In this document: one piece after another, positions 1-11,352 of the stretch
Position numbering within the stretch: the stretch's first letter is position 1
How the letters are laid out: each line of letters starts with the position of its first letter
Assembly: GCA_034440635.1 (NCBI GenBank)
Contig: JAOTON010001674.1
Span: forward strand, 124,001 to 188,000
Source of the DNA: Lepas anatifera
Taxonomy: Eukaryota > Arthropoda > Thecostraca > Lepadidae
Length of the DNA: 64,000 nucleotides
Direction: 5' to 3'
Made by a program: the position numbers and the translations under genes
Notes under the pieces: model-generated
What the model saw: only the letters and a program-made list of their open reading frames with translations
Database searches by the model: none
Told to the model about the DNA's origin: nothing

Positions 1-2
1 CG

Positions 3-350
3 AGCGATTTCCGCCATAACCAGGAGGACTCGCATGTGGAGGGCCTATTCCGCCACAGCCAGAGTGAATACGGTCAGAGCCGGCTGGAGTCGGGCGGCAG
101 CCGTGCGGCAGCGGAGCCGAGCCGGCTGGAGTTGGGCGGCAGCCGTGCGGCAGCGGAGCCCGGGCTGGGGGAGAAGTGGGAGCCGGCGCCGGCGCGGCCT
201 CCGCCGCCGTCGCAGCTGTACGGCCAGGAGCTGCCGCCGCCGCCGCCGCCGCCCTCCACACACCCGCTCTACGGCCAGAGCCCGACGCCGCAGCGGCCGC
301 CACCGCCCAGCCAGCTGTCCAACCCCTGGAGCCGGGAGCAGCGCGAACAG
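3..350 (+). CDS. Afadin/canoe homologue, proline-rich exon (5' end outside window)
   Basis: Internal coding exon, open to the left edge and ending at CAG|GTCAGA in phase 0. It encodes a Ser/Arg/Glu-rich stretch with a duplicated segment (SRLESGGSRAAAEP, SRLELGGSRAAAEP), then proline-rich blocks (PPPPSQLYGQ, PPPPPPPSTHPLYGQ) and finally LSNPWSREQREQ. In afadin/canoe, which links nectin and cadherin junctions to actin, a proline-rich linker followed by an NPWxRE-type segment precedes a coiled coil; the next exon continues exactly that way. The family assignment rests on remembered resemblance over four exons, not on a search. The FHA, DIL and PDZ domains expected upstream are outside the window. 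Codons are strongly GC-rich, unlike the AT-rich introns. Confidence 0.7.
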
Positions 351-436
351 GTCAGACCCCACTGCCATTTGCCTGTCAGAGTACCATATGTAACGGCTTA
401 AATGGCTGCTGGGCGCTTCTTGGTATCTTTGTTACG

Positions 437-642
437 ATTTTTTTATTATTTTTTATTAGAGCCACTCCCAACTGGAACACTTGCCCAATTACTGGGAGTA
501 TTGGCGTTGGTGTTTAAGGATCGTCTCCACCGTATCAGAACGGACACGGAAGGCGGTTTCCCGCCGTGGGGATTGAACCCACGTTAATCCATGCTATCCG
601 ATCCGAAGACTGGCAACGAAGCCACTAGGCCACCCCGGCCCC
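437..642 (-). mobile_element. tRNA-derived SINE, family A, copy 1
   Basis: Read on the minus strand it begins GGGGCCGGGGTGGCCTAGTGG, with an A-box-like TGGCCTAGTGG and a B box GGTTCAATCCC, and ends in an A/T-rich tail (AATAAAAAATAATAAAA). A second copy at 21828-22029 shares head, body and tail. It sits in the intron between the first two afadin exons. It is a SINE head, not a functional tRNA gene. Confidence 0.8.
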
Positions 643-839
643 GATTGTTGAATTATAATGATGCATACCTTTAAGTTGACGGTGACAAATTGTCTTCGAG
701 TTTCGTTGCTGTCTGAACACCATTCAGCATCGAAACTCTAGCGTAAAGTGTAGGATGTGTTGTGTATTGACTGTTAGAGGGTGGGTTGACTGTATGCTAG
801 TTGAGAGGATGCTGGCTGTGACATGGCGGCTGGCCTCAG

Positions 840-1019
840 GAGGCGGCGCGCCGCACCGAGGCGGCGCGCCACTGGCGGGACCAGCACATCGCGCGACTGC
901 AGGCTGCGCCGCAGCGGACGCGCCGCCAGCAGCAGCAGCTGGACACCCTGCTGCTGGAACAGCGCTTCCAGCAGCGCATGGAGCTGGGTGGCGACGACGA
1001 CGACACCGACGATCAGCCG
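840..1019 (+). CDS. Afadin/canoe homologue, coiled-coil exon
   Basis: A 180-nt, 60-codon exon, phase 0 at both ends, with acceptor CCTCAG|GAG and donor CCG|GTGCGC. The peptide runs EAARRTEAARHWRDQHIARL, then QAAPQRTRRQQQQLDTLLLE and QRFQQRMELGG, ending in an Asp-rich DDDDTDDQP. Vertebrate afadin and fly Canoe have, as I recall, a coiled coil with WREQQI...L...PQRT..QEEQL..L.LER.F.RR at this place; the W-R-[DE]-[QE]-[HQ]-I and PQRT signatures agree. This is the strongest single piece of evidence for the family. The donor is non-consensus at +4, so the exact end is somewhat uncertain. Confidence 0.75.
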
Positions 1020-1636
1020 GTGCGCTACCTTCTACTGCCGTCCTGGGCGGAGCGGTGTTTTGACATTGGTTCTGCTGTTAGATTTACGCTGGATGGCTAG
1101 CATTGGTCTGCTCAGCCTCAGAATAGGCCAGGAAAGGGCTGCGCCGCCTGACATCAGGGCAGGAAGCACACGTCAACAGCCCAATAGTGTCCAAGCTTGG
1201 ACTCTTCTCGGATGGTTTACCGGGGGAAGGTTGAATACACTGAACCCCGATCGGCTCTTTCAAAAGCTGCGTATCTGAATGTCATTTCTACTCTGCTTCA
1301 AATGAGGGCAATGCAGCACACGGGAGCATTAATCTGTAAGCCTTTTGTCGATAAAAATAGAAACCCTGTTTCGGCAGAAAATGTGATTCAGATGTTGTCG
1401 AACAGAATATGTTTCACTCCTGTTTCTGTAATGTCTTGATATTCATTAAAGGACTCCTCGCAGATTCGAAGATCACCCACATTCAGCATACATCATGCTG
1501 TAAAACTGTTTTAAGCAAGAACATCGAATTGCTGTGATTTTGCCTATTGGTTTTGAGAGAACGGGACAGTGCCATTGGGACCCAGCTGACGCCTTTGCCG
1601 TGGTAATGGCCGCCACTAACTCTCTGTTGGGGGCAG

Positions 1637-2121
1637 GAGCAGGAGCCAGCGGCGGCGCAGCAGCCGCCTCCTGCCCAGCTCTCGCCGTCCAGCCGTCAGG
1701 AGGAGGTGCTGCGGCGCCAGGCCCAGCTGGAGGCTGCCCAGCAGGCCGAGCAGGGCATCCTGCGCGAGGCGCAGCGGCGCCGCGACCAGGAGCTGGAGGC
1801 AGCCGGCCGGCCGCCGCCGCCGCCGCCCGGCCGCACCGTGTCCTTTGGCGCCGCCATCGCGCCCAGGTCGGGCGAGCTGCGCGCGCCGGCCGTGCCGCCC
1901 AAGCCGGAGGTGGCCCTGGCGTCTGTGGTCAGCACTCGGCGGCTACAGCTGAGCGAGCCGTCGGCGGGCTCGGCGCCGGCGCAGCATGAGGACCCGGACC
2001 GGTTCCTGGACGAGGCGGAGCAGCTGATGGCCGCCAGCAGCGTGTCGCCGCCCAGCCTGAAGGTGGTGCCGGCCGACGCGTCGTGGACGCCGGGCGTCAT
2101 CGGTGCACAGGAGGTGTACAG
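1637..2121 (+). CDS. Afadin/canoe homologue, coiled-coil/Pro-rich exon
   Basis: The exon starts after GGGGGCAG in phase 0 and ends CA|G|GTACGC with two bases of an Arg codon. It encodes a Gln/Pro-rich start, a helix (EEVLRRQAQLEAAQQAEQG followed by ILREAQRRRDQELEAAG), PPPPPPGRTVSFGAAIAPRS, an acidic linker (HEDPDRFLDEAEQLMAA) and TPGVIGAQEVYR. The last motif continues with DPRTRRLA across the next splice junction, with the phase correct (AG+A = Arg). Reverse-strand reading frames here are shadows of the GC-rich coding strand. Confidence 0.75.
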
Positions 2122-2499
2122 GTACGCCGCCATCGCTCCAGCGGACACCGTGTAGCGCCTGTTGTAGTGGCCGCGCCTCCTCGCCCAAGTAATTGATTAA
2201 TGCATTGCCAAAGGAAACTGCGTTTGATTATGCCAGAGCAGTGGGGTGCAGTATTTTGGTCGTCTGGTCGCTCAAAATTACTGTAGCGCTGAGGATTTAT
2301 AAGAAATTGAAGACACATTCATTTACGAACGATTGCAAACGGTATTCTCTGGAATTGTTGTAAAATTGTTATAAACATATTTTTCAAGAACAGCCACACG
2401 TTTGCCAGGGATGCATGTGCTACGTATTGTCGACGGCAGAAGCATGCTTAGTGCAACACCGCCAAATTAGAATAAAAATTTGTGTTGGGTTAGTAATTA

Positions 2500-3002
2500 A
2501 CCGTGGTGAGCGGGTTTGTGGTTGCAGTGCCGGCTGGCCGGTGGCTGCTCACCTGTGTATGTTGTGAGCGGGATTGTGGTTGCAGGGGCGGCTCACCTGT
2601 GGATGTTGTGAGCGGGATTGTGGTTGCAGGGGCGGCTCACCTCTGTGTTGTCAGCGGGATTGTGGTTGCAGGGGCTGCTCACCTGTGTATGTTGTGAGCG
2701 GGATTGTGGTTGCAGGGGCGGCTCACCTCTGTGTTGTCAGCGGGATTGTGGTTGCAGGGGCTGCTCACCTGTGTATGTTGTGAGCGGGTTTGTGGTTGCA
2801 GTGCCGGCTGGCCGGTGGCTGCTCACCTGTGTATGTTGTGAGCGGATTTGTGGTTGCAGGGGCTGCTCACCTGTGTATGTTGTGAGCGGGATTGTGGTTG
2901 CAGGGGCTGCTCACCTGTGTATGTTGTGAGCGGATTTGTGGTTGCAGGGGTGGCTCACCTGTGTATGTTGTGAGCGGGATTGTGGTCGCAGTGGCTGCTC
3001 AC
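2500..3002. repeat. 44-bp minisatellite, left block (intron)
   Basis: About eleven tandem units of roughly 44 bp with consensus parts GTATGTTGTGAGCGGGATTG and TGGTTGCAGGGGCGGCTCAC. Units vary (GGTTGCAGTGCCGGCTGGCC occurs twice). The same array resumes at 5322, so the intervening element inserted into it. Apparent reading frames here are artefacts of the repeat. Confidence 0.95.
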
Positions 3003-5321
3003 TAGGGTGCCCCATTTTGTATCGACTTTTGAAAGTTGTAGGTGGGTATGTCTAATCCCGTGCATTCGGGGACCTTCTGAGTTCAATGACACCAAAATTT
3101 TCGAAATCCGAAAGTTTCTAGGGGTCGCGAATTTGATTTGAAATTTGTAGTTTGTCTTAAAATGGCCGATTTTTCAGCTATTTACGCTTCTATCTTTGTT
3201 CATAATTAGGTTAGAGTAACAAAATAAAGAATATCGTTTTTGTTGTCACCAGAGCTATCATTTGATACTCAATTTGATACCTTTTTAGCACTTGGTAAGA
3301 TAAGGGGTTCAGTAATTTTTCCAAATGAGTAAAAAATTGCCATGTCCGGCGAGGATCAATCTTTTAACCGTACTTGACACGAACAAATCACAAAAGTGAA
3401 TGTGGTTTACTTTTTAATCAGCTAGATATTCGAACTAACCGTTATCATTTTCGTGTCATACACAACTGCTCATTTAATCAAGTTACCACAACATTTGTGA
3501 CCAAATTGTGGTCTGAGGTACACCACATCTCCATCATCTCCATAAATCAGTCTTACATACATGTTATGTCGGGTCTGTTTTGATTCTACCGGAGATTGAG
3601 TGTGCTCGAGCGAAGTCTGTCGATGTCAAACATGAGTAAATATGAAAAGACTGGTTTAAATACTAAATATCCAGTGCAGATCATCTCACGACCCGCGCAC
3701 CTAGGCTAGCGCCCAAACAGGCCCCACAGGGAGCCGAGTGATCTTGGGCAACGAGACTATTCGCGCGGGTGCTACGACGGGACTGTACGCACAGGTTTTA
3801 CGACTAGATTTACGCACAGGTGCTAACACAACTTATTCACCTCTAATTCTCGGCTAATAAAGTAGACGGATTTACGTGTTCAGAGGTCCCCCACATGGAG
3901 GGCCAGTGATCCGATACCACGAACCGCTATCATCAGGCCGCCCATCATGGTTGGTGTTTCAGCTCCATGGATGTCGGAACTTAAAAGGCTTGGGATTCGC
4001 AGGTCCTTTCTACGTCTTTTCTAGAGTTTCATGAGGTCAGACTTTCCAAAGCTCTGCATATTTTTCTTATTTTATTCAAGAGACTGCAGAACGCCCTGCA
4101 GCAGCTTCCTATCTTTTGCGAATCCTGCATAGTCCTGCATTAAATTTACGCCTCTTCTGCAACATCGTTCGCGAGCTTAAGTGAAGCGAGGAACGCCTGA
4201 AACTTCCAAAAATCCTCATCAAAACACTGCTGTTTTACTGGCCTCTGAAGCCACTCAGTTCCTGATACCCTCAGCTGGTGGAACACGAGCTACAACCGTA
4301 GCCACGTAGTCTATAGTGGACACGTAGTCACTTCCGACAAGTTCCGACACCCATGGAGCTGAAACACCAACCATGATTGGCGGCCTGATGATAGCGGTTC
4401 GTGGCATCGGACCACTGGCCCTCCATGTGGGGGACCTCTGAACACGTAAACCCGTCTACTTTATTAGCCGATAATTACATTTGAATAAGTTGTGTTAGCA
4501 CTCGTGGGTAAATCTAGTCGTAAAACCTGTGCGCGCAGTCCCGTCGTAGCACCCAGGCGTTTAGTCTTGTTGCCCAAGATCACTCGGCTCCCTGTGGGAC
4601 CTGTTTGGGCGCTAGCCTAGGTGCGCGGGTCGTGAGATGATCTTGCACTGGATATTTAGTCTTTAAACCAGTTTCGTCTTTTCATATTTACTCATGTTTG
4701 ACATCGACAGACTTCGCTGGAGCACACTCACTCTCCGGTAGAATCAAAACGGACCCGACATAACATGTATGTAAGACTGATTTCTCGAGCACGGGGTGGT
4801 GTACCTCAGACCACAATTTGGTCACAAATGTTGTGGTAACTTGATTAAATGAGCAATTGTGTATGGCAAGAAAATGATAACGGTTAGTTTGGATATCTAG
4901 ATGATTAAAAAGTAAACCACATTCACTTTTGGTGATGTGTTCCTGTCAAGCATGGTTAAATTATTGATCCTCGACGGAAATCGCAATTTTTTTACCCATT
5001 TGGAACAATTACCGAACCCCTAATCTGACCAAGTGCTCAAAAGGTATCAAATTAGGTATGAAATGATAGCTCTGGTGACAACAAAAACGATATTCTTTAT
5101 TTTATTATTCTAACCCAATTATGAACAAAGATAGAAGCGTAAATAGCTAAAAAAAATCGGCCATTTTAAGAAAAGCTCCAAATTTCAAATCAAATTCGCG
5201 ACCACTAAAAAAATATGGATTTCTAAAAATTTGGTGTCATTGAACTCAGGAGGTCCGAATGCACGGGATTAGACATACCCACCTACAGTTTTCCAAAGTC
5301 GATACAAAATGGGGGACCCTA
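3003..5321. mobile_element. hAT-like foldback element with ~1-kb inverted arms
   Basis: Left arm (3003 to ~3982) and right arm (~4346 to 5321) are inverted copies: TAGGGTGCCCCATTTTGTAT at the left end matches the complement of the right end (TAGGGTCCCCCATTTTGTAT), and similarity continues to near the ~360-bp loop. The 8-bp direct repeat CTGCTCAC flanks it (2995-3002 and 5322-5329). An 8-bp duplication and TAGGG ends suit the hAT superfamily. No transposase is present, so it is non-autonomous. The arms are diverged by point changes, so it is not recent. Confidence 0.85.
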
Positions 5322-6045
5322 CTGCTCACCTGTGTATGTTGTGTGCGGGATTGTGGTTGCAGGAGCGGCTCACCTGTGTACGTTGTGAGCAGGATTGTGG
5401 TTGCATGGGCTACTCACCTGTGTATGTTGTGAGCAGGATTGTGGTTGCATGGGCTACTCACCTGTGTATGTTGTGAGTGGGATTGTGGTTGCAGGGGCGG
5501 CTCACCTGTGCATGTTGTGAGCGGGATTTTGGTTGCAGGGGCGGCTCACCTGTGTATGTTGTGAGCGGGATTGTGGTTGCAGGGGCGGGTCACCTGTGTA
5601 TATTGTGAGCGGGTTTGTGGTTGCAGTGGCTGCTCACCTGTGTATGTTGTGAGCGGGATTGTGGTTGCAGGGGCGGCTCACCTGTGTTTGTTGTGAGCGG
5701 GATTGTGGTTGCATGGGCTGCTCACCTGTGTATGTTGTGAGCGGGATTGTGGTTGCAGGGGCGGCTCACCTGTGTATGTTGTGAGCGGGATTGTGGTTGC
5801 AGGGGGCTCACCTGTGTATGTTGTGAGCGGGATTGTGGTTACAGGGGCGGCTCACCTGTGTATGTTGTGAGCGGGATTGTGGTTGCAGGGGGCTCACCTG
5901 TGTACGTTGTGAGCGGGATTGTGGTTGCAGGGGCTGCTCACCTGTGCATGTTGTGAGCGGGATTGTGGTTGCAGGGGCGGCTCACCTGTGTATGTTGTGA
6001 GCGGGATTGTGGTTGCAGGGGCGGCTCACCTGTGTATGTTGTGCG
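5322..6045. repeat. 44-bp minisatellite, right block, running into a splice acceptor
   Basis: Continuation of the array at 2500-3002, about sixteen units. The final unit reads CACCTGTGTATGTTGTGCGCAG where internal units read ...GTTGTGAGCGG; the changed GCAG is the acceptor of the next afadin exon. Confidence 0.95.
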
Positions 6046-6048
6046 CAG

Positions 6049-6169
6049 AGACCCGCGCACCCGGCGGCTGGCTATGATGCAGGACCGCCACAGGCCAGAT
6101 GTCACGCCGGTGCCAGAGAAGCTCTCCTTCAAGGAAAAAATGAAAATGTTCGCGGCCGAGACCAGCTAG
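6049..6169 (+). CDS. Afadin/canoe homologue, C-terminal exon
   Basis: The acceptor TGTGCGCAG gives one base that completes the Arg codon of the previous exon. The peptide is DPRTRRLAMMQDRHRPD, then VTPVPEKLSFKEKMKMFAAE and TS, with TAG at 6167-6169. PEKLSFKEK near the C-terminus is typical of afadin/canoe as I recall it. The protein stops just after this motif, while the homologues I remember continue for some tens of residues. Either this lineage has a short tail, or a further exon is spliced from the weak donor at 6169 (GTTGCC). Confidence 0.75.
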
Positions 6170-8979
6170 TTGCCAGCGATTGGTCAACAAAGGAGTCAAT
6201 GTTGTGCCCATTCAGAGCAGGCGGTACTGGACTCGATGCGGATTTGACGGGCAGACCGGCCAGCGAGCCAGCTGCTAGAACCAGTTGCTCCACACTATCA
6301 TGCCGAGACGTAGCCGTATCGACAGCCAGTGTTTGTGTGCGAGATATAGTTTAGCATGCGACGAGCGCAGCTGGCGCAAGAGTGTGCGCTGCCGCCGCTG
6401 TGTGCGCCCCACGGACCGGGCTGGAGGCTGAGCGGGCGCGGTGTGGTAAGGTAACTCGGTCACAAAGTCCCCACAAGTGACGTCGCTGGAACTAGAAACA
6501 CACATCACGTATTTGTGCATTGGTGCCGTGAGGCGAGCTGCTAACACTAAAATGCTGTTTGGCAGCCACTGCAGCGGGCTGGTAGTTTGTAAGTCAACTT
6601 AGCAATGTACTGTCACAAACATGGCCTTTGCAGCGGGCTGGTTCGTCTGGCAGCCAGGCGCGATTCGTGAGGTGTTATAGCGCGCTAGAGCACCACCACT
6701 GCCTACTCTTGGAATGTGGGGGTGATTAATGCGTTACAAATGCATTACGAGATATAAAACATGTCTACTGAGGTTATTTGAACATAGTAGGGTGTTCTCT
6801 TAATCTTTGTGGTCTCGCTTTTATCATGCCAACTGGACTGTTTTGATGAGCCTTTTTAAGCGATCTGTTTTCGGATAGTGGGCGATTTGTGTGTAATGAT
6901 TATTATGACAGCTAAAATATGAGGACAGTAGTGAGTAGAAGTGGTCTCCGTACCAAAGGTACCAGCCCCTGGCAGTTAACAGGTAGTTACGGATTTGTAT
7001 CGCAGCCGTCCAAGTTAGGTGCCTGTGTGACGCTTGATGGTCTAGAGGAGGCCGGCGGGTAGCGACGCTGCTCACAACAGCGCCGCCCATGCAGAGAGCA
7101 GCGCAACGCCGCACCGGCAACTGCGGCTGTGGAGGCCGCTGAGGTGGTAGTTTGATCAGAGGACCATGATTCAGCTGCAGCGGTGCGTCAGTATGGCCCG
7201 GGGAACAGGGTGACCAGCACCCTGGTGTACCCAGTTTGTAACGCTTCCTGCGCACTCTTCCGTCCGTCCCTGTATTATACAACTAGTTTTACCGTGCATA
7301 TCAACGACTGCTGCCTTCCGAAGCGTGTCTTTGGTAGCGTTCCCAGTGGCCGCTTCCCCACGGAGGTACAACTCCCTTTATATACAAATGTATATACGAG
7401 CAGCTATGGACTGTTGCCCAGCAAAAGGGCATGGATCTTAATGCGACAGCCTGTTGGCCTGGGGAGGCATGCAGCTTTGGAGGCGTTTGCAGGTGGCAGC
7501 GATTGTGTGATATCTACCAGGCTTGTAGGCGTAGTGTCGGCTGTAGCTGTAGTGCGGCAGTTTGGGAACGGCCCGGGGCGGCAGCAGGGGCGTCGTCGCC
7601 GGTCAGAGGCCTCAGCCAGCCGAGACGCCGGCCCACCGCGCAGCCTCCAGCTTACGCTCTAAAGCATGCTTAGAAAATGCGTATATGTTTAGCCGCACCA
7701 TCAATAAGCTTAATTGTCTGGGATGCCTCGATTTTTCAGTTTTCAATCTTTTCTGTTTTGTCGTTCTGTTCCTCAGCGTTGCAATTCGAATTGTCCACCT
7801 TAAAATGATTCTCGGATCCAGTAAAGCATCAAATAATTTGTTTTCTCCTAAAGCCGTTTTGTTCTCAATTGTTGGAATAGCACAAACCAAAACTTTAAAA
7901 ATAAATGAGGAAATCCTGGATGGTGACAAAAACAACTGAAAGCAGCAACTTACTATTGGAGGGTCAGAGCTGTACTGATGTCGCTTTGCTATTCGGTGTT
8001 GGCAGTTTGCTTCCGTGACAACCCACCTCCGTACAAGTCGACTCGCGGGTCAAACAACATTCGGTCCTGCTTTCACGTGTCTTCCCAGTTCCCTGCGTTC
8101 CCGTGCTCCGCCTAAGCCGGGCAGAGGGCGAGATTTCCCGCGTGTGATGCAATCGAGACCGAATTGTAAAACACCAAACGTATCGGGCAAACTGCATGAG
8201 TAGAAACGCCAGGAGTCCAGTAGCTGGTATTTCCTCTGAAATGTCAGCTTCGTGTTGGTGGCCTTTTTGATGACGTGTGTCGGGGGAGGTGAGCCCTGGT
8301 GCTGACCAGCTACGGCGCACGCTTGGTAACTAACAGTGGCCGGCGGCCCTGCTGTCCGATGTACATGGACCGGCAGTGTCGGCAAATATACATACCCCAG
8401 ACGTGAGACGCCTCCTCCGTTGGTGGGCAGCGGCGCTGAATCTTCCGCAGATACACATCCGTGTGTGACCTTCGATGTATTCTTTGCAGGGACTTTTAAA
8501 CGTAAATGCTGACTGGAGGTATGTTTCAGCAATCGCACACCCCTGTCCAGCACCAATGTGGGCACGTTCCCTGGTAACTGACATTCAGTCTACCGCCGTA
8601 GCTTGACGCGTTCCTAAACCAGCAAACGCTACAAATATTGTTTGTGAGGGAATTGAGAGCAGGATGTGTTTCTGGACACGGTCCCGCTTTCACCCCGAGA
8701 CGGTATGTTGCACCCGAAGACGGTCTCGCACACATTCACAGCGTTCCTTTGCCCGAGAAGTGCAGTGCCGCGGGGAGCCGGATGGTGCAATCAGAGCGGC
8801 AGATGGCCAGGCGAGCTGCGCTGGAACGGATCCAGCGTCGGCGGCCCATCGGTCCTGGAGGAGCTAGGCGTGGCAGGCAGGCACGCTTTGAGACGGAGCC
8901 CTCATTCCTCACATTCGAACATGCCTACCCGCCCACATTCCTCATCGTCCCGATTCAAACTCGCATATCTGGGTGAATA
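6170..8979. other. Afadin 3'UTR and intergenic sequence; no gene recognised
   Basis: No convincing coding exon on either strand. GC-rich patches (about 6350-6450, 7040-7200, 7560-7660, 8700-8900) produce short open frames without recognisable motifs. A poly(A) signal candidate AATAAA lies at 7900-7905 on the + strand, so the afadin 3'UTR could reach about 7920. Confidence 0.4.
7900..7905 (+). promoter_or_regulatory. Candidate poly(A) signal AATAAA
   Basis: AATAAA in an A/T-rich setting 1.7 kb after the afadin stop codon, on the coding strand and before the transposon cluster that starts near 8980. Position and motif only. Confidence 0.3.
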
Positions 8980-9989
8980 TTAGACACGTTTTTTCCAGAC
9001 GAAATGCCCAGACACCTCGCCAATGCACCATTCCGTTCGTAATTTAACTCTTGAATGATGTATCATATAACACTTTTGGATTCTTTGGCCTGGGGCCAAG
9101 GGCATCAAAGTGTTGCGTGCGTCAATCTAGAGATTTGATAGCGACGGTTTTCGTATTTGGAGAATAATTGGTACAAGAGCTTTTTATTTTGAAGTCATTG
9201 TGTTACCACTGTCACTGTGAGTCCCCTGGTATTCATCGTGGTCATGTTGGGTCGATAGATGACCTTGACCTGGCCTTAGGTCAGGTTTTTTTCATACTAA
9301 TTTAATATAATCTTGTGATATATCGTTCGACGCAGCCTAAGGAAAAAATCTAATTGTGCTTGAATATTTTACCTAACTGTAGTGTCAGAAGCTAGAGCCA
9401 CAACAAAGCATGACTTCCGCGAGGGACTTTTGTACGTCGTCGAACATCTACAGTATGGAAGTGACTACTGGATCCAGAGTCATAAACATGCAGTAGGTTG
9501 GGGAACTAAAACATACTCATTACCACAAGCATAACCCACACATTATACCTGTCTTTCGTTTTTATATACCTGTCTCACGCTTTTCGGTGACGGGTCATAA
9601 AATAACTGACAAATTAAAAAGCCGCCAAAAAATCCCTTGTCTACCGAAATTTCCGCTGAAATTTTGTGACCGTTTAAAAGAACCATTTTTGAAAGTGAAA
9701 AATCTGGGAATCATTTGGATAGCACAATGTCCTGGGACGCTCACGTGACTTCTCACCGGCCGGTGCTTGGGTGCGCTGACCTTGCTTGGGTGGCCTGTCC
9801 TCTTTTGGCCACACTTGCCCAGGGGCGTCTTAGAAGCCCTGGTAACTACCATGTAGTTTGCTACTACCACAAATGGTTTGCTACGTCGCCACATGTTAAA
9901 CCCCATTTGCTCATGTGTTCTGCTACAGACCAAACGGGGTTAATTACTTTGATGATCTTGCATGCATTGGGTTGGCCGGCTGTCATTTA

Positions 9990-10780
9990 GGGTGTTTCAG
10001 AAAGAATGATATTTTTTTTAGAAATGTAGTAAAAACCTAAAAATCATTTAAATCCATCGCAAAATGGTCATTTTAATGGTGAATTGTGGGACACTTCAAA
10101 AAAACATGTTTTATTAGCATCAGTATTTTCTTCCATTTTAAATGTACTCGAAAACCTTATGCAACCAAAATGATATGTCCGCTTACATTCGAGAAAATGG
10201 AACTGGCAGCACTCTAAAAAGGCTTTGGGGCAAAAAATGGCATGTAAGCATGCACATCAAAAGCACGAGTTTCAGTAATATTTCAAGGTTAAAGTTTTTG
10301 GCTCAAGCTATTCTCCGACCTTAAATATGAATGACCGGATGCGGCGGACACAGCGCAAAAGACCCCACTAATCACCGCAAAAGAGGGGACATGGGCCAGT
10401 TTGGGGTTTTTTTTCTTGGACCCGGGCTTTCCTAGGCATAAGAGGTGTGTTTTGTTTTAAATTAATTACAAGAGGCAATGTGCGTGCGGACTGTAATGCA
10501 CCGTAGTAACAATGTAATGTTTGTAGTGTCATTGGCTTGATAGTTGTCACGTGATACGCGCGTGATTTCTACGAAAATTTTCGATGAAGGCAAAAAGACA
10601 ATGTTTTCAACTCATTTTATGACTACTTAACATGTAAAATTATAAAAACAACTATCAAAATGCGTATAGTCGTAAATGTCCCGAAATTTGCTATCCATTA
10701 ATATGCAAATCATACCACAATAACATTTATAGCTTGTATTTTTATCAATTCAAAAATAGCATTCCTTATGAGACACCCTG
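9990..10780. mobile_element. Mariner-like MITE
   Basis: The ends are GGGTGTTTCA and TGAGACACCC (imperfect inverted repeats), flanked by TA on both sides (9988-9989, 10781-10782). The interior is A/T-rich and non-coding. TA duplications and GGGTGTYTCA ends suit the Tc1/mariner group. Confidence 0.55.
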
Positions 10781-11352
10781 TACGTCGCGGTTTTACGGAT
10801 CAATAATGTGTGGGTTATGCTTGTAATGAGTGTGTTTTAGTTCCCCAACCTACTGCATGTTTATGACTCTGGATCCAGTAGTCACTTTCATACCGTAGAT
10901 GTCCGCCGACGTACAAAACAGTCCCTCGCGGAAGTCGTGCTTCTTTTAAACCAGTAGAGCTGTGATGGGTAGCAAAAATAGCGCAACACTACTGGGCACC
11001 ACATGAAAAATTACAACAGAAGTTTATCACCCGCTTCTTATCTCGGGTCAATATTAACGCCATGGCAGGTAATAAAAAACGTGACAAGTCTAAAACGTTG
11101 TTGTGGCTCCAGCATCTGGCAGAATGAGGTTAGGTACAATATTTAAGCACCGCTCGAGTTTTCTTCTTAGGCCCCGTCAAGTGATATATCACAAGATTAT
11201 GTTAAATCAGTATGAAAGATTGACCCAACATGACCATGATGAATACCCGGGGACTCACAGTGACAGTACTAACACAATGACTTCAAAATAAAAGCTCTTG
11301 TACCAAATTATTGTCCCAAAAATATGAAAAATTGCCATTAAATTGCTATTTA

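Noticed and set aside
45..368. Arg-rich frames on both strands at the left end
   Set aside because: Shadow frames of the GC-rich afadin exon.
437..642. Possible tRNA gene (A and B boxes present)
   Set aside because: No complete cloverleaf; repeated at 21828 with a SINE body and tail, so it is a SINE head.
1696..2188. Minus-strand frames overlapping the third afadin exon
   Set aside because: Shadows; the + frame has matching splice sites and family motifs.
2503..2929. Cys-rich repeated frames (CCERDCGCRG)
   Set aside because: Translation of the 44-bp minisatellite, which is not a multiple of three and lies in an intron.
7183..7662. Open frame of 159 residues in the intergenic region
   Set aside because: No motif, no splice support and composition unlike the clear exons; could be untranslated sequence.
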